64,000 nt of DNA from Limnohabitans radicicola (GCF_014837235.1 NZ_JACYFT010000001.1:310001-374000), one strand, 5' to 3'. Positions 47,633-56,880 are shown, counted from the first letter of the stretch. Notes: generated by a model from the letters alone, not told the origin. Numbers and translations are program-made.

Positions 47633-47650
47633 GTGACAGTTCGGTGACAG
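47633..47650 (-). promoter_or_regulatory. Pho box upstream of DUF47-pit
   Basis: On the minus strand CTGTCAC, CGAA, CTGTCAC gives two 7-base direct repeats spaced by 4 bases, an 11-base period. This matches the PhoB half-site consensus CTGTCAT with 4-base spacing (6 of 7 in each half). It lies 26 to 43 bases upstream of the DUF47 ATG. Confidence 0.6.
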
Positions 47651-47728
47651 GCGGGAGTTTAACCGCCCCAAGGTGGGTCTTCGCGGAAAACTGGCCGAAG
47701 CAAACCACCGTCAACGAGGCACCAGCCC

Positions 47729-48088
47729 TCAAGCACTGCGAAAAATGAAATAAACCGCCCCCACCATGCACACAGCGGCCCAGACATAGTCCAGTTTGAA
47801 GGGCTCCTTGAGGTAGAACATGGCAAAGGGAACGAAGACCGTCAGGGTAATGACTTCCTGCATGATCTTGAGCTGCCCGACATTGAACTCGGCGTAGCCA
47901 ATGCGGTTGGCTGGCACCTGCAACAGGTACTCGAACAAGGCAATGCCCCAACTCACCAGTGCCGCGACGTACCAAGGGGCCATTGACAGGCTCTTGAGGT
48001 GACCGTACCAGGCGAAGGTCATGAACACATTGCTGGCCAGCAGCAGCACCACCGTTTGCAAGCCCACAGGCCAATGGCCCCAACTCAT
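47729..48088 (-). CDS. DMT-superfamily small membrane protein (DUF486)
   Basis: A 119-residue protein with four membrane helices, matching the DUF486 group of short drug/metabolite transporter-like proteins, which may work as dimers. The substrate is unknown. Its start overlaps the folK stop by 4 bases, making it the last gene of the purM-adjacent run. Confidence 0.85.
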   Translation of the reverse strand: MSWGHWPVGLQTVVLLLASNVFMTFAWYGHLKSLSMAPWYVAALVSWGIALFEYLLQVPANRIGYAEFNVGQLKIMQEVITLTVFVPFAMFYLKEPFKLDYVWAAVCMVGAVYFIFRSA

Positions 48089-48573
48089 GTCGGGGTTCCC
48101 GCTTCTGCCAAGGGCGCAATCGCCTGCTCGCCCACCGCCGCGAGACCTCCAAGGGGGATGCGCTCAGGCGCCAGCTCGGCCAGAGGGTGGAGCACAAAGG
48201 CCCGCCCCCACATGCGCGGGTGCGGCACGCTCAGGCGCGGGCTGTCGATGCGGGCATCGCCGTAGAGCAACACATCCAAATCGAGGGTGCGCGGGGCATT
48301 CAGATAGGGTCGTTCACGCCCAGCCTGCAGCTCCAGCGCCTGCAAGGCATCGAGCAACTGGGGAGCCGTCAGGCGGGTCGACACGCGGGCCACCGCGTTG
48401 ATGAAGTCTGGCCCTGACGCCTCATGCGGCGCTGTGCGGTACAACCGCGAGCGCCCCGTGACCGAGGTGTTCGGCAAGCGGCTCAAGGCACCCAGCGCAT
48501 CCAGCACCGCCTGCCGGGCATCACCCAGGTTGGCTCCGAGCGCCACAAAGGCGGTGACCGGCTCGCGCGACAT
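48085..48573 (-). CDS. folK: Folate biosynthesis pyrophosphokinase FolK (HPPK)
   Basis: A 162-residue enzyme that transfers pyrophosphate from ATP to 6-hydroxymethyl-7,8-dihydropterin. FVALGANLGD at the start, the RPYLNAPRTLDLDVLLYGD core and the PHPRMWGRAFVLHPLAELAPE end are all present. The ATG at 48573 follows the pcnB stop by 5 bases; the longer track ORF overlaps pcnB. Confidence 0.93.
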   Translation of the reverse strand: MSREPVTAFVALGANLGDARQAVLDALGALSRLPNTSVTGRSRLYRTAPHEASGPDFINAVARVSTRLTAPQLLDALQALELQAGRERPYLNAPRTLDLDVLLYGDARIDSPRLSVPHPRMWGRAFVLHPLAELAPERIPLGGLAAVGEQAIAPLAEAGTPT

Positions 48574-48578
48574 GGGGC

Positions 48579-50126
48579 TTATCCGGCAGCGCCTTCGCTG
48601 GCGGCACCCACACCATCGCCCCCGCCGGGCTTGCGGCGACGGCGGCGGCGCTTTTTGGGTGCTGCCGCATCGCCATCGCTGCTGGGCAGCGTGTCGGCCA
48701 CAGGTGCCGCAGCGCGGGACTCGCCAGTTGCAGGCTTGGGCACACGGCGCACACGAGGCTTGGCCAGCTGCTCGGCACGGGCTTGCTGCACCAGGTCTTC
48801 GCGCGTGGCATCGTCGGCCAAGCTGAACTCCTGCCACCAGTCGGCCAGCGTGACGTCCACTTCCTGCACATCGGCGCGCAAACGCAAAAAGTCGAACCCA
48901 GCACGGAAACGCGGCTGCTCCACCATGCCAAACGGCGTGCTGCCCACGCGTTTTTCAAAACGCGGCTGCATCATCCAGATCTCGCGCATGTCGGCGGCCA
49001 GTTTGCCGCGACCCGACACATCGCCAATGCGGGCGTCAAAGACCTCGTCAATCGCCTCTTGCAAAGCGGGGAACGGGTGATCCTTGCGGGCCAGTCGCTG
49101 GGCCCAGCCATCGCGCACATCAGCCCACAACACACAGGCCAGCAAAAAGCTCGGTGCCACCGGCTTGCCCTCGCCGACCCGACGGTCGGTGTCGGCCAGC
49201 GCGGCTTTCACAAAAGCGCTGTCGGCACGCTCCACCACCACGTCGAGCAAGGGGTAAATGCCCTTGGCCAGGCCCAGGTGTTTGAGCTGGGCAATGGATG
49301 CCAGGGCATGGCCCGTCTGCAAGAGCTTGAGCATCTCGTCGAACAAGCGGCTTTGAGGCACATCGGCCAGCAAGGCCTTGGCCTCGACCAGCGGTTTCGC
49401 AGTTTTGGATTCGAGCTTGAAACCGAGCTGGCTGAGCTTGGCCGCAAAACGCACGGCGCGGATGATGCGCACCGGATCTTCGCGATAGCGTGCGACCGGG
49501 TCACCGATCATGCGCAAGGTGTGCTTTTTGGCGTCCTGAATGCCACCATGGTAGTCCACCACGATCTGCGTCTGGGGGTCGTAATACATCGCGTTGACCG
49601 TGAAGTCGCGGCGCGTGGCGTCTTCGTCCTGCGGCCCCCACACGTTGTCGCGCAGCACACGGCCACTCGAATCCACCGCATGCTGCATGCCTTCGAGCTG
49701 GCGCTTGCTGGTGCGTTCGTTGCCTTTGACCTGCTCGGCAGCGGCGTTGTCGAGGTAGGCACGGAAGGTGGAAACTTCTATCACCTCGTGTTCACGGCCA
49801 CGGCCGTACACCACATGCACGATGCGAAAGCGCCGCCCAATGATGAAGGCCCGGCGAAACAAGCCCTTGACCTCTTCGGGGGTGGCGTCGGTGGCCACGT
49901 CAAAGTCTTTGGGGCGCAAGCCCAGCAGCAGGTCACGCACAGCGCCGCCCACGATGTAGGCCTCAAAACCCGCTTGCTGCAAGGTGCGCACCACATTGAC
50001 AGCGCGCTCGTCCACCAGGTTCGGGTCGATGCCGTGCACACTGGCGGGCACTTCGGTGCGGCGACCGAAATCGGGCTTGCCGCTTGCCGGCTTGCCCAGC
50101 AGTTTGGTGATGAATTTTTTGATCAT
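48579..50126 (-). CDS. pcnB: Poly(A) polymerase PcnB
   Basis: A 515-residue class II nucleotidyltransferase that adds poly(A) tails for RNA decay. GGAVRDLLLGLRPKDFDVATDATPEEV holds the catalytic acidic residues and RRDFTVNAMYYDP follows. A basic tail (KKRRRRRRKPGGG near residue 495) distinguishes it from a CCA-adding enzyme and may bind RNA. It overlaps the upstream HAD gene by 4 bases. Confidence 0.9.
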   Translation of the reverse strand: MIKKFITKLLGKPASGKPDFGRRTEVPASVHGIDPNLVDERAVNVVRTLQQAGFEAYIVGGAVRDLLLGLRPKDFDVATDATPEEVKGLFRRAFIIGRRFRIVHVVYGRGREHEVIEVSTFRAYLDNAAAEQVKGNERTSKRQLEGMQHAVDSSGRVLRDNVWGPQDEDATRRDFTVNAMYYDPQTQIVVDYHGGIQDAKKHTLRMIGDPVARYREDPVRIIRAVRFAAKLSQLGFKLESKTAKPLVEAKALLADVPQSRLFDEMLKLLQTGHALASIAQLKHLGLAKGIYPLLDVVVERADSAFVKAALADTDRRVGEGKPVAPSFLLACVLWADVRDGWAQRLARKDHPFPALQEAIDEVFDARIGDVSGRGKLAADMREIWMMQPRFEKRVGSTPFGMVEQPRFRAGFDFLRLRADVQEVDVTLADWWQEFSLADDATREDLVQQARAEQLAKPRVRRVPKPATGESRAAAPVADTLPSSDGDAAAPKKRRRRRRKPGGGDGVGAASEGAAG

Positions 50127-50791
50127 TCTTGAAAGAGGTCCAGGATGCGCCAGCCACGCTCGGTGGCCAATTGTCGCAGTCGTTTGTCAGGGTTGGTGGC
50201 CACCGGGTGCTGGGCTTTTTCCAGCAGCGGCAGGTCGTTCATCGAGTCGGAATAAAAGCTCATCTGGACATCGGTCCAGCCAAGACCTCTGTCGGCCAGC
50301 CAGTGCTCGACCCGGGTGACTTTGCCTTCGCGAAAGGACGGGGTGCCCTTGATCTCGCCTGTGATCCAGCCACTGGCATCGCGTTCGAGCTCCACCGCAA
50401 TCAGCTCGCTCACCCCAAAAGCCTGCGCAATCGGGCGGGTCACGAACTCGTTGGTGGCCGTCACGATCATCACCGTGTCGCCCGCGTGTTGGTGCGATCG
50501 TACCAGTGCCAGCGCCTCGGGGGTGATGCGCGGGCGGATCACCTCGTCCATGTAGCGCGCATGGGCGTGCGCGGCCTCGGTGGCACCGCGCTCGCGGGCA
50601 GCCCGGGTGGCAAAGCGCACATAGTCGTGAATGTCGAGCGTGCCCGCCTGGTAATGGGCATAAAACGCGTCGTTGCGTTGGCGGAAATGTTCGGGGTCGT
50701 TCCAGCCCAGCTCGGTGGTGAACTCGCCCCAGGTGTGGTCCGAGTCGATCGGCAGCAGGGTGTGGTCCAGGTCAAAAAGCGCAAGTTTCAT
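50123..50791 (-). CDS. HAD-IB family hydrolase (SerB-like)
   Basis: A 222-residue haloacid dehalogenase-fold phosphatase. Motif I is DLDHTLLPIDSD, motif II ends MIVTATNEFVT, and motifs III/IV are Lys in REGKVTRVE and YSDSMNDLPLLE. This is the HAD-IB group that includes SerB and similar phosphomonoesterases; the substrate is not identified. It sits in the hda-pcnB run with 4-base overlaps at both ends. Confidence 0.88.
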   Translation of the reverse strand: MKLALFDLDHTLLPIDSDHTWGEFTTELGWNDPEHFRQRNDAFYAHYQAGTLDIHDYVRFATRAARERGATEAAHAHARYMDEVIRPRITPEALALVRSHQHAGDTVMIVTATNEFVTRPIAQAFGVSELIAVELERDASGWITGEIKGTPSFREGKVTRVEHWLADRGLGWTDVQMSFYSDSMNDLPLLEKAQHPVATNPDKRLRQLATERGWRILDLFQE

Positions 50792-51474
50792 TCGTTTTCC
50801 AGCATGGCACGCACGAGCGGAATGGTCAGGGCGCGCTGCGTCTGCAAGGCATAGTGGTCTAAGTGATCGAGCAACTGCATGAGGCTGCCCAGATCGCGGG
50901 AAAAGCGGTTGAGCATGTAGGACATGACCTCGTCGCTCAAAAACAGGCCACGGGCATCGGCCTCCTGGCGCAGCACGGCTCGGCGCTCGGCCTCACCCAG
51001 CACCTGCAGGCCGTACACATGGCCCCAGCCCAGGCGGGTGCGCAAATCGTCGCGCAGCTTGAGGTCAGCGGGCGGCAGGCTGCCCGCCGCCAGCACCCAG
51101 CGAGGCGTGCCCGTGCGGGGCGTGAGCGCATTCACAAACCAGTTGAAAGCGGTGTGCTGCTGCTCGGCGTTGTACAGCTGCACATCGTCCATCAGCACCG
51201 CCACCCACTCGTCCTGAAATTCGGGCGGGTTCATGGTGTGTGCGTCGAGCCAGCCCACGGCGTGGCCCTGCTCGGTCAGTGCATGGTGGACAGCCTGCAA
51301 CAGGTGTGTTTTGCCCGATCCGGCTTCGCCCCAGAGGTAAGTGGGCACAGGCGCACGGGTCTGGCCAGATGCCCAGAGTTTGAGGTGACTGAGCGCCGAC
51401 TCGTTGGGGCCCGCAAAAAAACTGGCCAAGGAGGGCACAGTGGCCAACCCGATGTCAAGCGCCAGTTGCTTCAT
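50788..51474 (-). CDS. hda: DnaA regulatory inactivator Hda
   Basis: A 228-residue DnaA-like AAA+ protein that, with the sliding clamp, promotes ATP hydrolysis by DnaA and so limits initiation. The N-terminal MKQLALDIGL is the likely clamp-binding motif, Walker A is LWGEAGSGKTHLL, and VAVLMDDVQLY is Walker B-like. It has no C-terminal DNA-binding domain, as expected. It overlaps the AI-2E-family gene by 4 bases. Confidence 0.92.
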   Translation of the reverse strand: MKQLALDIGLATVPSLASFFAGPNESALSHLKLWASGQTRAPVPTYLWGEAGSGKTHLLQAVHHALTEQGHAVGWLDAHTMNPPEFQDEWVAVLMDDVQLYNAEQQHTAFNWFVNALTPRTGTPRWVLAAGSLPPADLKLRDDLRTRLGWGHVYGLQVLGEAERRAVLRQEADARGLFLSDEVMSYMLNRFSRDLGSLMQLLDHLDHYALQTQRALTIPLVRAMLENE

Positions 51475-52571
51475 GGATGGTGTGTGCCCGGATCGTTCGA
51501 GCTGTACAACTGGCTTTGCAAATACTGCTCACGCAAACGGCGCAGCGCCACCAGCAAGACCGCACTCGCAGGCAAGGCGATCAGCACGCCCACAAATCCC
51601 AGAAGTTGGCCAAAGGCCATCAGGGCCAGGATGACCGACAAAGGGTGCAGGCCGATGCGCTCGCCCACCAGGCGCGGGGTCAGCACAAAACTCTCCAGCA
51701 ACTGACCGAGGCCATAAACCACCGCCACCATCAAGAAGGCATGCCCTGGCGAAAACTGCAGCAGGCCCGCCAGCAAAGCCAGCACCAGGCCCAGCCCAAA
51801 ACCCAGGTAAGGCACAAACACCGCCAGCCCGGTGAACACCCCAATCGGGAGGGCCAGATCGAGTCCGAACAGGCTCAGGCCCACGGCATAAAACACGGCC
51901 AGCGCCAGCATCACCAGCAGCTGGCCACGCAGGTATTCGCCCAGCACCGTGTCACAGTCGAGCATGAAGCTGTCAAAACGGCTGCGCAACCGGGGCGGCA
52001 CCAACTCCACACACAAACGAACCATGCGCGTCCAGTCGTGCAACATGAAAAACAGCGCCACAGGCACGAGCACGGCATACCCCGCCACGGCCAGCGCCAC
52101 GCTGCCACCCAGCTTGAGAGAAGACAGCAAAGGGGCCAGCCAGTCTTCGCGGTTGGCCGTAAGGTAGTCCTTGAGCTGGGTCTTGATTTCACCCAGGTCC
52201 AGCGACACCTCCACGCCCCACTGCGCCAGCCAGGGCCTGAGCGATGCATCGAGCCGGTCCAGCACCAAGGGCAACTGCTGTTTGATGAGTGGCCACTCGC
52301 GCCAGACCACCGGCACCAGCAGGAGCAGCAAACCGACCATCGCCAACAAGGCCAGGGCTTCCACCAACACCACCGCCAGTGTCCGGGGCAAACGCCCACG
52401 GCCCCAGCCCTCCAAGCGCAATACCAAAGGGTGCAGCACATAGGCCAGCACGGCAGCAATGACGAATGGCGCCAGCACGGGTGCCAGCAACCAGAGCAAA
52501 GCCAGGCACAGCACCAGCACGCCCAGCCAGGAGGCCAGGCGGCTCAGCAAAAGAGGCTTTGTAGCTTGCAA
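51471..52571 (-). CDS. AI-2E family transporter (PerM-like)
   Basis: A 366-residue membrane protein with about eight helices, ending in the conserved FVGVLIALPASAVLLVALRRLREQYLQSQ region. AI-2E family members export autoinducer-2 or act as permeases; the substrate is not certain. It heads the hda-HAD-pcnB-folK-DUF486 run and diverges from purM across about 130 bases. Confidence 0.88.
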   Translation of the reverse strand: MQATKPLLLSRLASWLGVLVLCLALLWLLAPVLAPFVIAAVLAYVLHPLVLRLEGWGRGRLPRTLAVVLVEALALLAMVGLLLLLVPVVWREWPLIKQQLPLVLDRLDASLRPWLAQWGVEVSLDLGEIKTQLKDYLTANREDWLAPLLSSLKLGGSVALAVAGYAVLVPVALFFMLHDWTRMVRLCVELVPPRLRSRFDSFMLDCDTVLGEYLRGQLLVMLALAVFYAVGLSLFGLDLALPIGVFTGLAVFVPYLGFGLGLVLALLAGLLQFSPGHAFLMVAVVYGLGQLLESFVLTPRLVGERIGLHPLSVILALMAFGQLLGFVGVLIALPASAVLLVALRRLREQYLQSQLYSSNDPGTHHP

Positions 52572-52700
52572 ATCGGACTCGAATCTGGAGGGATGAAACC
52601 AAGGGTCAGGGTGAACCCTTAAAATTGCGTCTGATTTTAGTCTGCCCGCCGTTTATTGGGCCCCTCTACTCCCTTTGAAAGCCCTCTTTGGGCCAAAACC

Positions 52701-53732
52701 ATGAGCCAAACACCCCTTTCCTACAAAGACGCAGGCGTTGACATCGTTGCTGGCGACGCGCTGGTCGAGCGCATCAAGCCCCTGGCCAAGAAAACCATGC
52801 GCGAAGGCGTGCTGGCCGGTATCGGCGGTTTTGGCGCGCTGTTTGAGGTGCCCAAGCGCTACAAAGAACCCGTGCTGGTGAGCGGCACCGACGGCGTGGG
52901 CACCAAGCTCAAGCTGGCGTTTGAATGGAACATGCACGACACCGTGGGCATCGACCTGGTGGCCATGAGCGTGAACGACGTGCTGGTGCAAGGCGCCGAG
53001 CCCCTGTTCTTCCTCGACTACTTTGCCTGCGGCAAGCTGGACGTGGACACGGCAGCGGCCGTGGTGGGTGGCATTGCCAAAGGCTGCGAGCTTTCGGGCT
53101 GCGCCCTGATCGGCGGCGAAACCGCCGAAATGCCGGGCATGTACCCGGCTGGCGAATACGACCTGGCCGGTTTTGCGGTCGGTGCGGTCGAAAAATCCAA
53201 AATCCTGACAGGCCAGAACGTCCAGGCCGGTGACGTGGTGCTGGGCCTGGCGTCGAGCGGCGTGCACTCCAACGGTTTCAGCTTGGTGCGCAAGTGCATC
53301 GAGCGCGCGGGCAGCAACGCCCCTGCCTCGCTGGACGGCAAGCCCTTCAAGCAAGCGCTGATGGAGCCCACCCGCCTGTACGTGCTGAATGTGCTGGCCG
53401 CGTTGGCCAAGCACCCGATCAAGGCGCTGGCCCACATCACGGGGGGCGGTCTGCTCGAAAACATCCCCCGCGTCTTGCCCGACGGCCTGGCCGCCCACCT
53501 GCAAAAAGGCAGCTGGCCCCAGACCGAGTTGTTTGCCTGGCTGCAAAAGACCGCGGGCATCGACGACACCGAGATGAACCGCACCTTCAACAACGGCATC
53601 GGCATGGTGGTGGTGATTGACGCGGCCGAAGCCGACAGCTGCGCGGCCACGCTGCGCGCTGCGGGTGAGCAGGTCTACACGATTGGCCGCATTGCAGCGC
53701 AAGGCAGCGGCGAGCCAGTCGTCGTCGCCTGA
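52701..53732 (+). CDS. purM: Phosphoribosylformylglycinamidine cyclo-ligase PurM
   Basis: A 343-residue AIR synthetase that closes the imidazole ring in purine synthesis. [15 protein letters not shown] and [20 protein letters not shown] are the usual PurM motifs, and [14 protein letters not shown] and [16 protein letters not shown] mark the second half. The ATG at 52701 (MSQTPLS) is used. It ends 4 bases from the converging SirB1-like gene. Confidence 0.95.
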   Translation: MSQTPLSYKDAGVDIVAGDALVERIKPLAKKTMREGVLAGIGGFGALFEVPKRYKEPVLVSGTDGVGTKLKLAFEWNMHDTVGIDLVAMSVNDVLVQGAEPLFFLDYFACGKLDVDTAAAVVGGIAKGCELSGCALIGGETAEMPGMYPAGEYDLAGFAVGAVEKSKILTGQNVQAGDVVLGLASSGVHSNGFSLVRKCIERAGSNAPASLDGKPFKQALMEPTRLYVLNVLAALAKHPIKALAHITGGGLLENIPRVLPDGLAAHLQKGSWPQTELFAWLQKTAGIDDTEMNRTFNNGIGMVVVIDAAEADSCAATLRAAGEQVYTIGRIAAQGSGEPVVVA

Positions 53733-53736
53733 AGAC

Positions 53737-54600
53737 TCAGTCGCTGGCGAGCTCGCTCATGCGGGCTCGCAAAGCTTCCTGATCCGGCGCCAGCGGTTCG
53801 GCCTCCAGATAGGCCTGCAAGTCAGCCAGGGCTTGGTCCGCATGGCCCAGCTCGGCGTGCACCAAACCCCGGTCGCGGCGCTCACTGAGGGTGTCGGGCA
53901 ACAAAATCACCAGACGGTCCAGCACCGCCAGCATGCGCGGCCAGTCCTCCTGGGCGCGGTGAATTTCCTTGAGGTTGCGCAGCATGCGTGCCAGCACATC
54001 ACGTGGCGGGCAAGCCTGCAAATACAGCCCCAGCGGGGTTTCACCCTCGTCCAGATCCGCCCCGGCCAATTGGTCAGCACCGTCCCGGTAGGGCGCGAGC
54101 ATCTCTGCCAGCTGGTCCACGCCGAGCGACTCGCCAGTGACCGGATTCATCACCACCAAGCCATCCGTCAAGGCGATCTTGACCAAAAAGTGGCCTGGAA
54201 ATGAAATGCCCTTGGCCTGCAAATTCAGGCCCTGCGCCAGTTCCAGCCAGATCACGGCCAAGGACACAGGAATGCCCCGACGCGTCCGGATCACCTCATG
54301 CACATGGCTGTTCTCGGGCGCGTAGTAATCGTTGGCATTGCGGGCAAAGCCCATGTCTTTGTAAAAAACCTGGTTCAGGATCGCCAGGCGCGTCAAATCA
54401 TCGGCCCCCTGCGGCAAACGAGCCTTGACCCGTTTGAGCATGCGCTCCGCATCATCGAGCACTTGTTGCACATCGAGCGCTGGATCTTCATCATGGGCCA
54501 GCGTGGCTGCAGCCTCCAACAAAGGGAAATGCGCATCGCTTTGCACCAGGCTGGCAAAGTACTCCAGCGGCGAGGGGGGGCGGACAAAGGGCAGGTTCAT
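53737..54600 (-). CDS. SirB1-like transglutaminase/TPR family protein
   Basis: A 287-residue protein of the SirB1 family. The N-terminal half has the transglutaminase-like core (RRGIPVSLAVIWLELAQ and FPGHFLVKI, with the Cys position replaced, so it is probably non-catalytic), and the C-terminal part has TPR-like helices (RRDRGLVHAELGHADQALADL). SirB1 proteins are uncharacterised. The ATG at 54600 (MNLPFVRPP) is used; the 721-aa track ORF is an artificial read-through over murJ in another frame. It follows murJ by 11 bases. Confidence 0.85.
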   Translation of the reverse strand: MNLPFVRPPSPLEYFASLVQSDAHFPLLEAAATLAHDEDPALDVQQVLDDAERMLKRVKARLPQGADDLTRLAILNQVFYKDMGFARNANDYYAPENSHVHEVIRTRRGIPVSLAVIWLELAQGLNLQAKGISFPGHFLVKIALTDGLVVMNPVTGESLGVDQLAEMLAPYRDGADQLAGADLDEGETPLGLYLQACPPRDVLARMLRNLKEIHRAQEDWPRMLAVLDRLVILLPDTLSERRDRGLVHAELGHADQALADLQAYLEAEPLAPDQEALRARMSELASD

Positions 54601-54611
54601 GACCGCAAGGC

Positions 54612-56177
54612 TCAGCGCTGGATGAAGGCCTTCAGGCGCAGGCCCGTGGCCCACAGACTGGCGAAGTAGAGGCTTGCCGCCGCCAGCAACACCAGCGCCA
54701 TCCAGCCCATGCGCAGCCAAACATGTTGACGCAAAGCCACCCAGGGCAGCGCATGCGCCGCGAACCACAACAAAGCCGTCAGCAGCGCCGTGGCCAAAAG
54801 CACCTGCAGTGCAAAACGTCCCCAGCCAGGCTGCGGCTTGTAGCTGCCCCGGCGCAACAACCCCACCAAGAGCCACAGCGCATTGACCATGGCGCCCAAG
54901 CCGATGGACAAGGCCAGGCCTGCGTGGGCCAGCCAAGGCACGAACAAGAGGTTGAACAATTGCGTGATCACCAGCACCACCACCGCAATCCGGACCGGGG
55001 TGCGGATGTCCTGGCTGGCGTAGTAACCTGGCGCCAGCACCTTGATGGCCACCAGCCCCAGCAGGCCCACACCATAACCCGTGAGCGAGAGTGTGGTTTG
55101 CTGCACATCGCGGTCGGTGAACGCGCCATAGTGGTAGAGCACTGCCACCAGCGGCTCGGCAAACACCAGCAAAGCTGCCGCACAGGGCAAGGCCAGCAGC
55201 AGAACCAGGCGCAAGCCCCAGTCCAGCATGGCCGCGTAACGATCCAGGTCGCCTGAGGCCTTGGCGGCAGCGAGTTGCGGCATCAGCACCACGCCCAGCG
55301 CCACACCCAACATGGCGGTCGGGAACTCCATCAAGCGGTCGGCGTAACTGAGCCAGCTCACACTGCCTGCGACCAGATGGGATGCAATCTGGGTGTTGAT
55401 GAGCAAAGAGATCTGCGCCACCCCCACGCCCAGCAATGCAGGCCCCATGAGCCGCAGGATGCGCCGTGTGGCGCTGTCGGTCCAAGCCGCGCGCAAGGCT
55501 GTGGGGCTCCATCCCACGCGAGGCAGCAACCCCAAGCGATACAACGCCGGGATCTGCACCGCCAATTGCAGCGCGCCACCGAGCATCACCCCAGCGGGCA
55601 AGGCATAAATGGGCGCCACGCCCTGCCCCTGGAGCCAGGGGGCCAGCGCCAAGGCGGCCGCGATCACACTCACATTGAGCAACACTGGGGTGGCGGCAGG
55701 CACAGCGAAGCGCTTCCAGGTGTTCAAAATACCCGCCGACAAGGCCACCAGCGACATGAAGGCGATGTACGGGAACATCCAGCGGGTCATCTGCACCGCC
55801 GCGTCGAACCCCTTGCCTTCTTGCGCCAGGCCACTGGCCAAGGCCCAGACCAGCCAAGGTGCAGCAAGCACCCCCAGAATTGAGACCACAAGCAACACCC
55901 AAGCCAGGGCTGTGGCCACATGGTCAATGGCCTGCCGGGTGGCGGCATCGCCCCGCTCTGCCCGGGTAGCCGCCAGCACAGGCACAAAAGCCTGACTGAA
56001 CGCCCCTTCGGCAAACAGACGGCGAAACAGGTTGGGAATGCGGAACGCGACGTTGAAGGCATCGGTCAGCGCGCTCGCGCCGAACAGGGAGGCGATCAGG
56101 AGCTCCCGCACCAACCCCGTCACCCGCGAGGCCAGGGTGAAGACGGAAACGATGGAGGCGGATCGAAGGAGGCTCAC
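54612..56177 (-). CDS. murJ: Lipid II flippase MurJ (MviN)
   Basis: A 521-residue MOP-superfamily integral membrane protein that flips lipid II for peptidoglycan synthesis. About fourteen helices are recognisable, beginning SLLRSASIVSVFTLASRVTGLVREL. The start is GTG at 56177 because SLLRS matches the usual MurJ start; the track TTG at 56210 adds 11 non-conserved residues. It diverges from rpsT across about 150 bases. Confidence 0.93.
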   Translation of the reverse strand: MSLLRSASIVSVFTLASRVTGLVRELLIASLFGASALTDAFNVAFRIPNLFRRLFAEGAFSQAFVPVLAATRAERGDAATRQAIDHVATALAWVLLVVSILGVLAAPWLVWALASGLAQEGKGFDAAVQMTRWMFPYIAFMSLVALSAGILNTWKRFAVPAATPVLLNVSVIAAALALAPWLQGQGVAPIYALPAGVMLGGALQLAVQIPALYRLGLLPRVGWSPTALRAAWTDSATRRILRLMGPALLGVGVAQISLLINTQIASHLVAGSVSWLSYADRLMEFPTAMLGVALGVVLMPQLAAAKASGDLDRYAAMLDWGLRLVLLLALPCAAALLVFAEPLVAVLYHYGAFTDRDVQQTTLSLTGYGVGLLGLVAIKVLAPGYYASQDIRTPVRIAVVVLVITQLFNLLFVPWLAHAGLALSIGLGAMVNALWLLVGLLRRGSYKPQPGWGRFALQVLLATALLTALLWFAAHALPWVALRQHVWLRMGWMALVLLAAASLYFASLWATGLRLKAFIQR

Positions 56178-56274
56178 AGGCGGCAAGTGTAGCGATCTCG
56201 GGCCCGCCAAAGGGCCCGCAGACCAGGCCCGCTTGCAGAAAGCTGTTGCCGGGAGCCACCACGGAGCCGGGTTC

Positions 56275-56283
56275 TGCTAGAAT
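56275..56283 (+). promoter_or_regulatory. Extended -10 promoter of rpsT
   Basis: TGCTAGAAT is an extended -10 (TGn plus TAGAAT) 45 bases upstream of the rpsT ATG. The -35 is poor, as is usual for extended -10 promoters. Confidence 0.55.
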
Positions 56284-56328
56284 GCCGGGTTCGCCGACAA
56301 CATCCTCAAACCCTTCAAGGAAAAAATC

Positions 56329-56631
56329 ATGGCATCTGGTAAGCCAAAGAAAAAGAACCCCCGTCTTGCATCCGGCCGTAAACGCGTCCGCCAAGACATC
56401 AAGATCAACGCCGCGAACTCTTCGCTGCGCTCCAAATACCGCACCGCTGTGAAGAACGTCGAAAAAGCCGTTGCAGCTGGCGACAAGACCAAAGCCACCG
56501 AACTGTTTGCCAAGATGCAAGCTGTAGTGGACACGATTGCCGACAAGGGCATCTTCCACAAGAACAAGGCTGCTCGCGACAAGAGCCGCCTGAGCGCCAA
56601 AGTCAAGACTTTGGCTCTGGCCGCAGCCTGA
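56329..56631 (+). CDS. rpsT: 30S ribosomal protein S20
   Basis: A 100-residue, Lys/Arg-rich S20: start [19 protein letters not shown], then [28 protein letters not shown], all helical. The ATG at 56329 follows TCAAGGAAAAAATC. Its terminator lies 75 bases downstream. Confidence 0.96.
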   Translation: MASGKPKKKNPRLASGRKRVRQDIKINAANSSLRSKYRTAVKNVEKAVAAGDKTKATELFAKMQAVVDTIADKGIFHKNKAARDKSRLSAKVKTLALAAA

Positions 56632-56705
56632 TCCGCTTTTAAAGATCAACAGCCCGGCCGGGTTCTCCTGGCCGCCGTTTGAAACGGGTGCGCTGTCAGC
56701 GAAAT

Positions 56706-56730
56706 AAAAACCGCCTTCGGGCGGTTTTTT
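56706..56730 (+). terminator. Terminator of rpsT
   Basis: AAAAACCGCC, TTCG, GGCGGTTTTTT: a stable tetraloop hairpin followed by a T-tract. Confidence 0.9.
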
Positions 56731-56750
56731 CATTTCTGGCCTTCTGCTAC

Positions 56751-56830
56751 GCCGGGGTGAGGGTGGCGGTGCACGCCTCATGATTCGCTTCGCTCATAAA
56801 ATCGGCGCCCACAGCCACCCTCACCTCGGC
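56751..56830. repeat. 80-bp inverted-repeat element between two terminators
   Basis: GCCGGGGTGAGGGTGGC (56751-56767) is the inverted complement of 56814-56830 with one mismatch in 17. A 46-base centre holds a smaller TGATTCGCTTCGCTCA dyad-like piece. It is flanked by the rpsT and DUF3579 terminators and overlaps no gene. No target-site duplication is clear. Confidence 0.55.
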
Positions 56831-56842
56831 TCTGACGCACCG

Positions 56843-56870
56843 AAAAACAAAAAACCGCCCAAAGGCGGTT
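56843..56870 (-). terminator. Terminator of the DUF3579 gene
   Basis: On the minus strand AACCGCC, TTTG, GGCGGTTTTTTGTTTTT forms an intrinsic terminator about 10 bases after the stop. Confidence 0.85.
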
Positions 56871-56880
56871 CGTGTCTGGG

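Noticed and set aside
51477-52622. 381-residue plus-strand ORF rich in His and Gln
   Set aside because: Antisense to the AI-2E family gene, whose hydrophobic helices explain the composition.
53737-55902. 721-residue ORF suggesting a large fusion protein
   Set aside because: Only the last 287 residues are a real gene; the rest is murJ in another frame.
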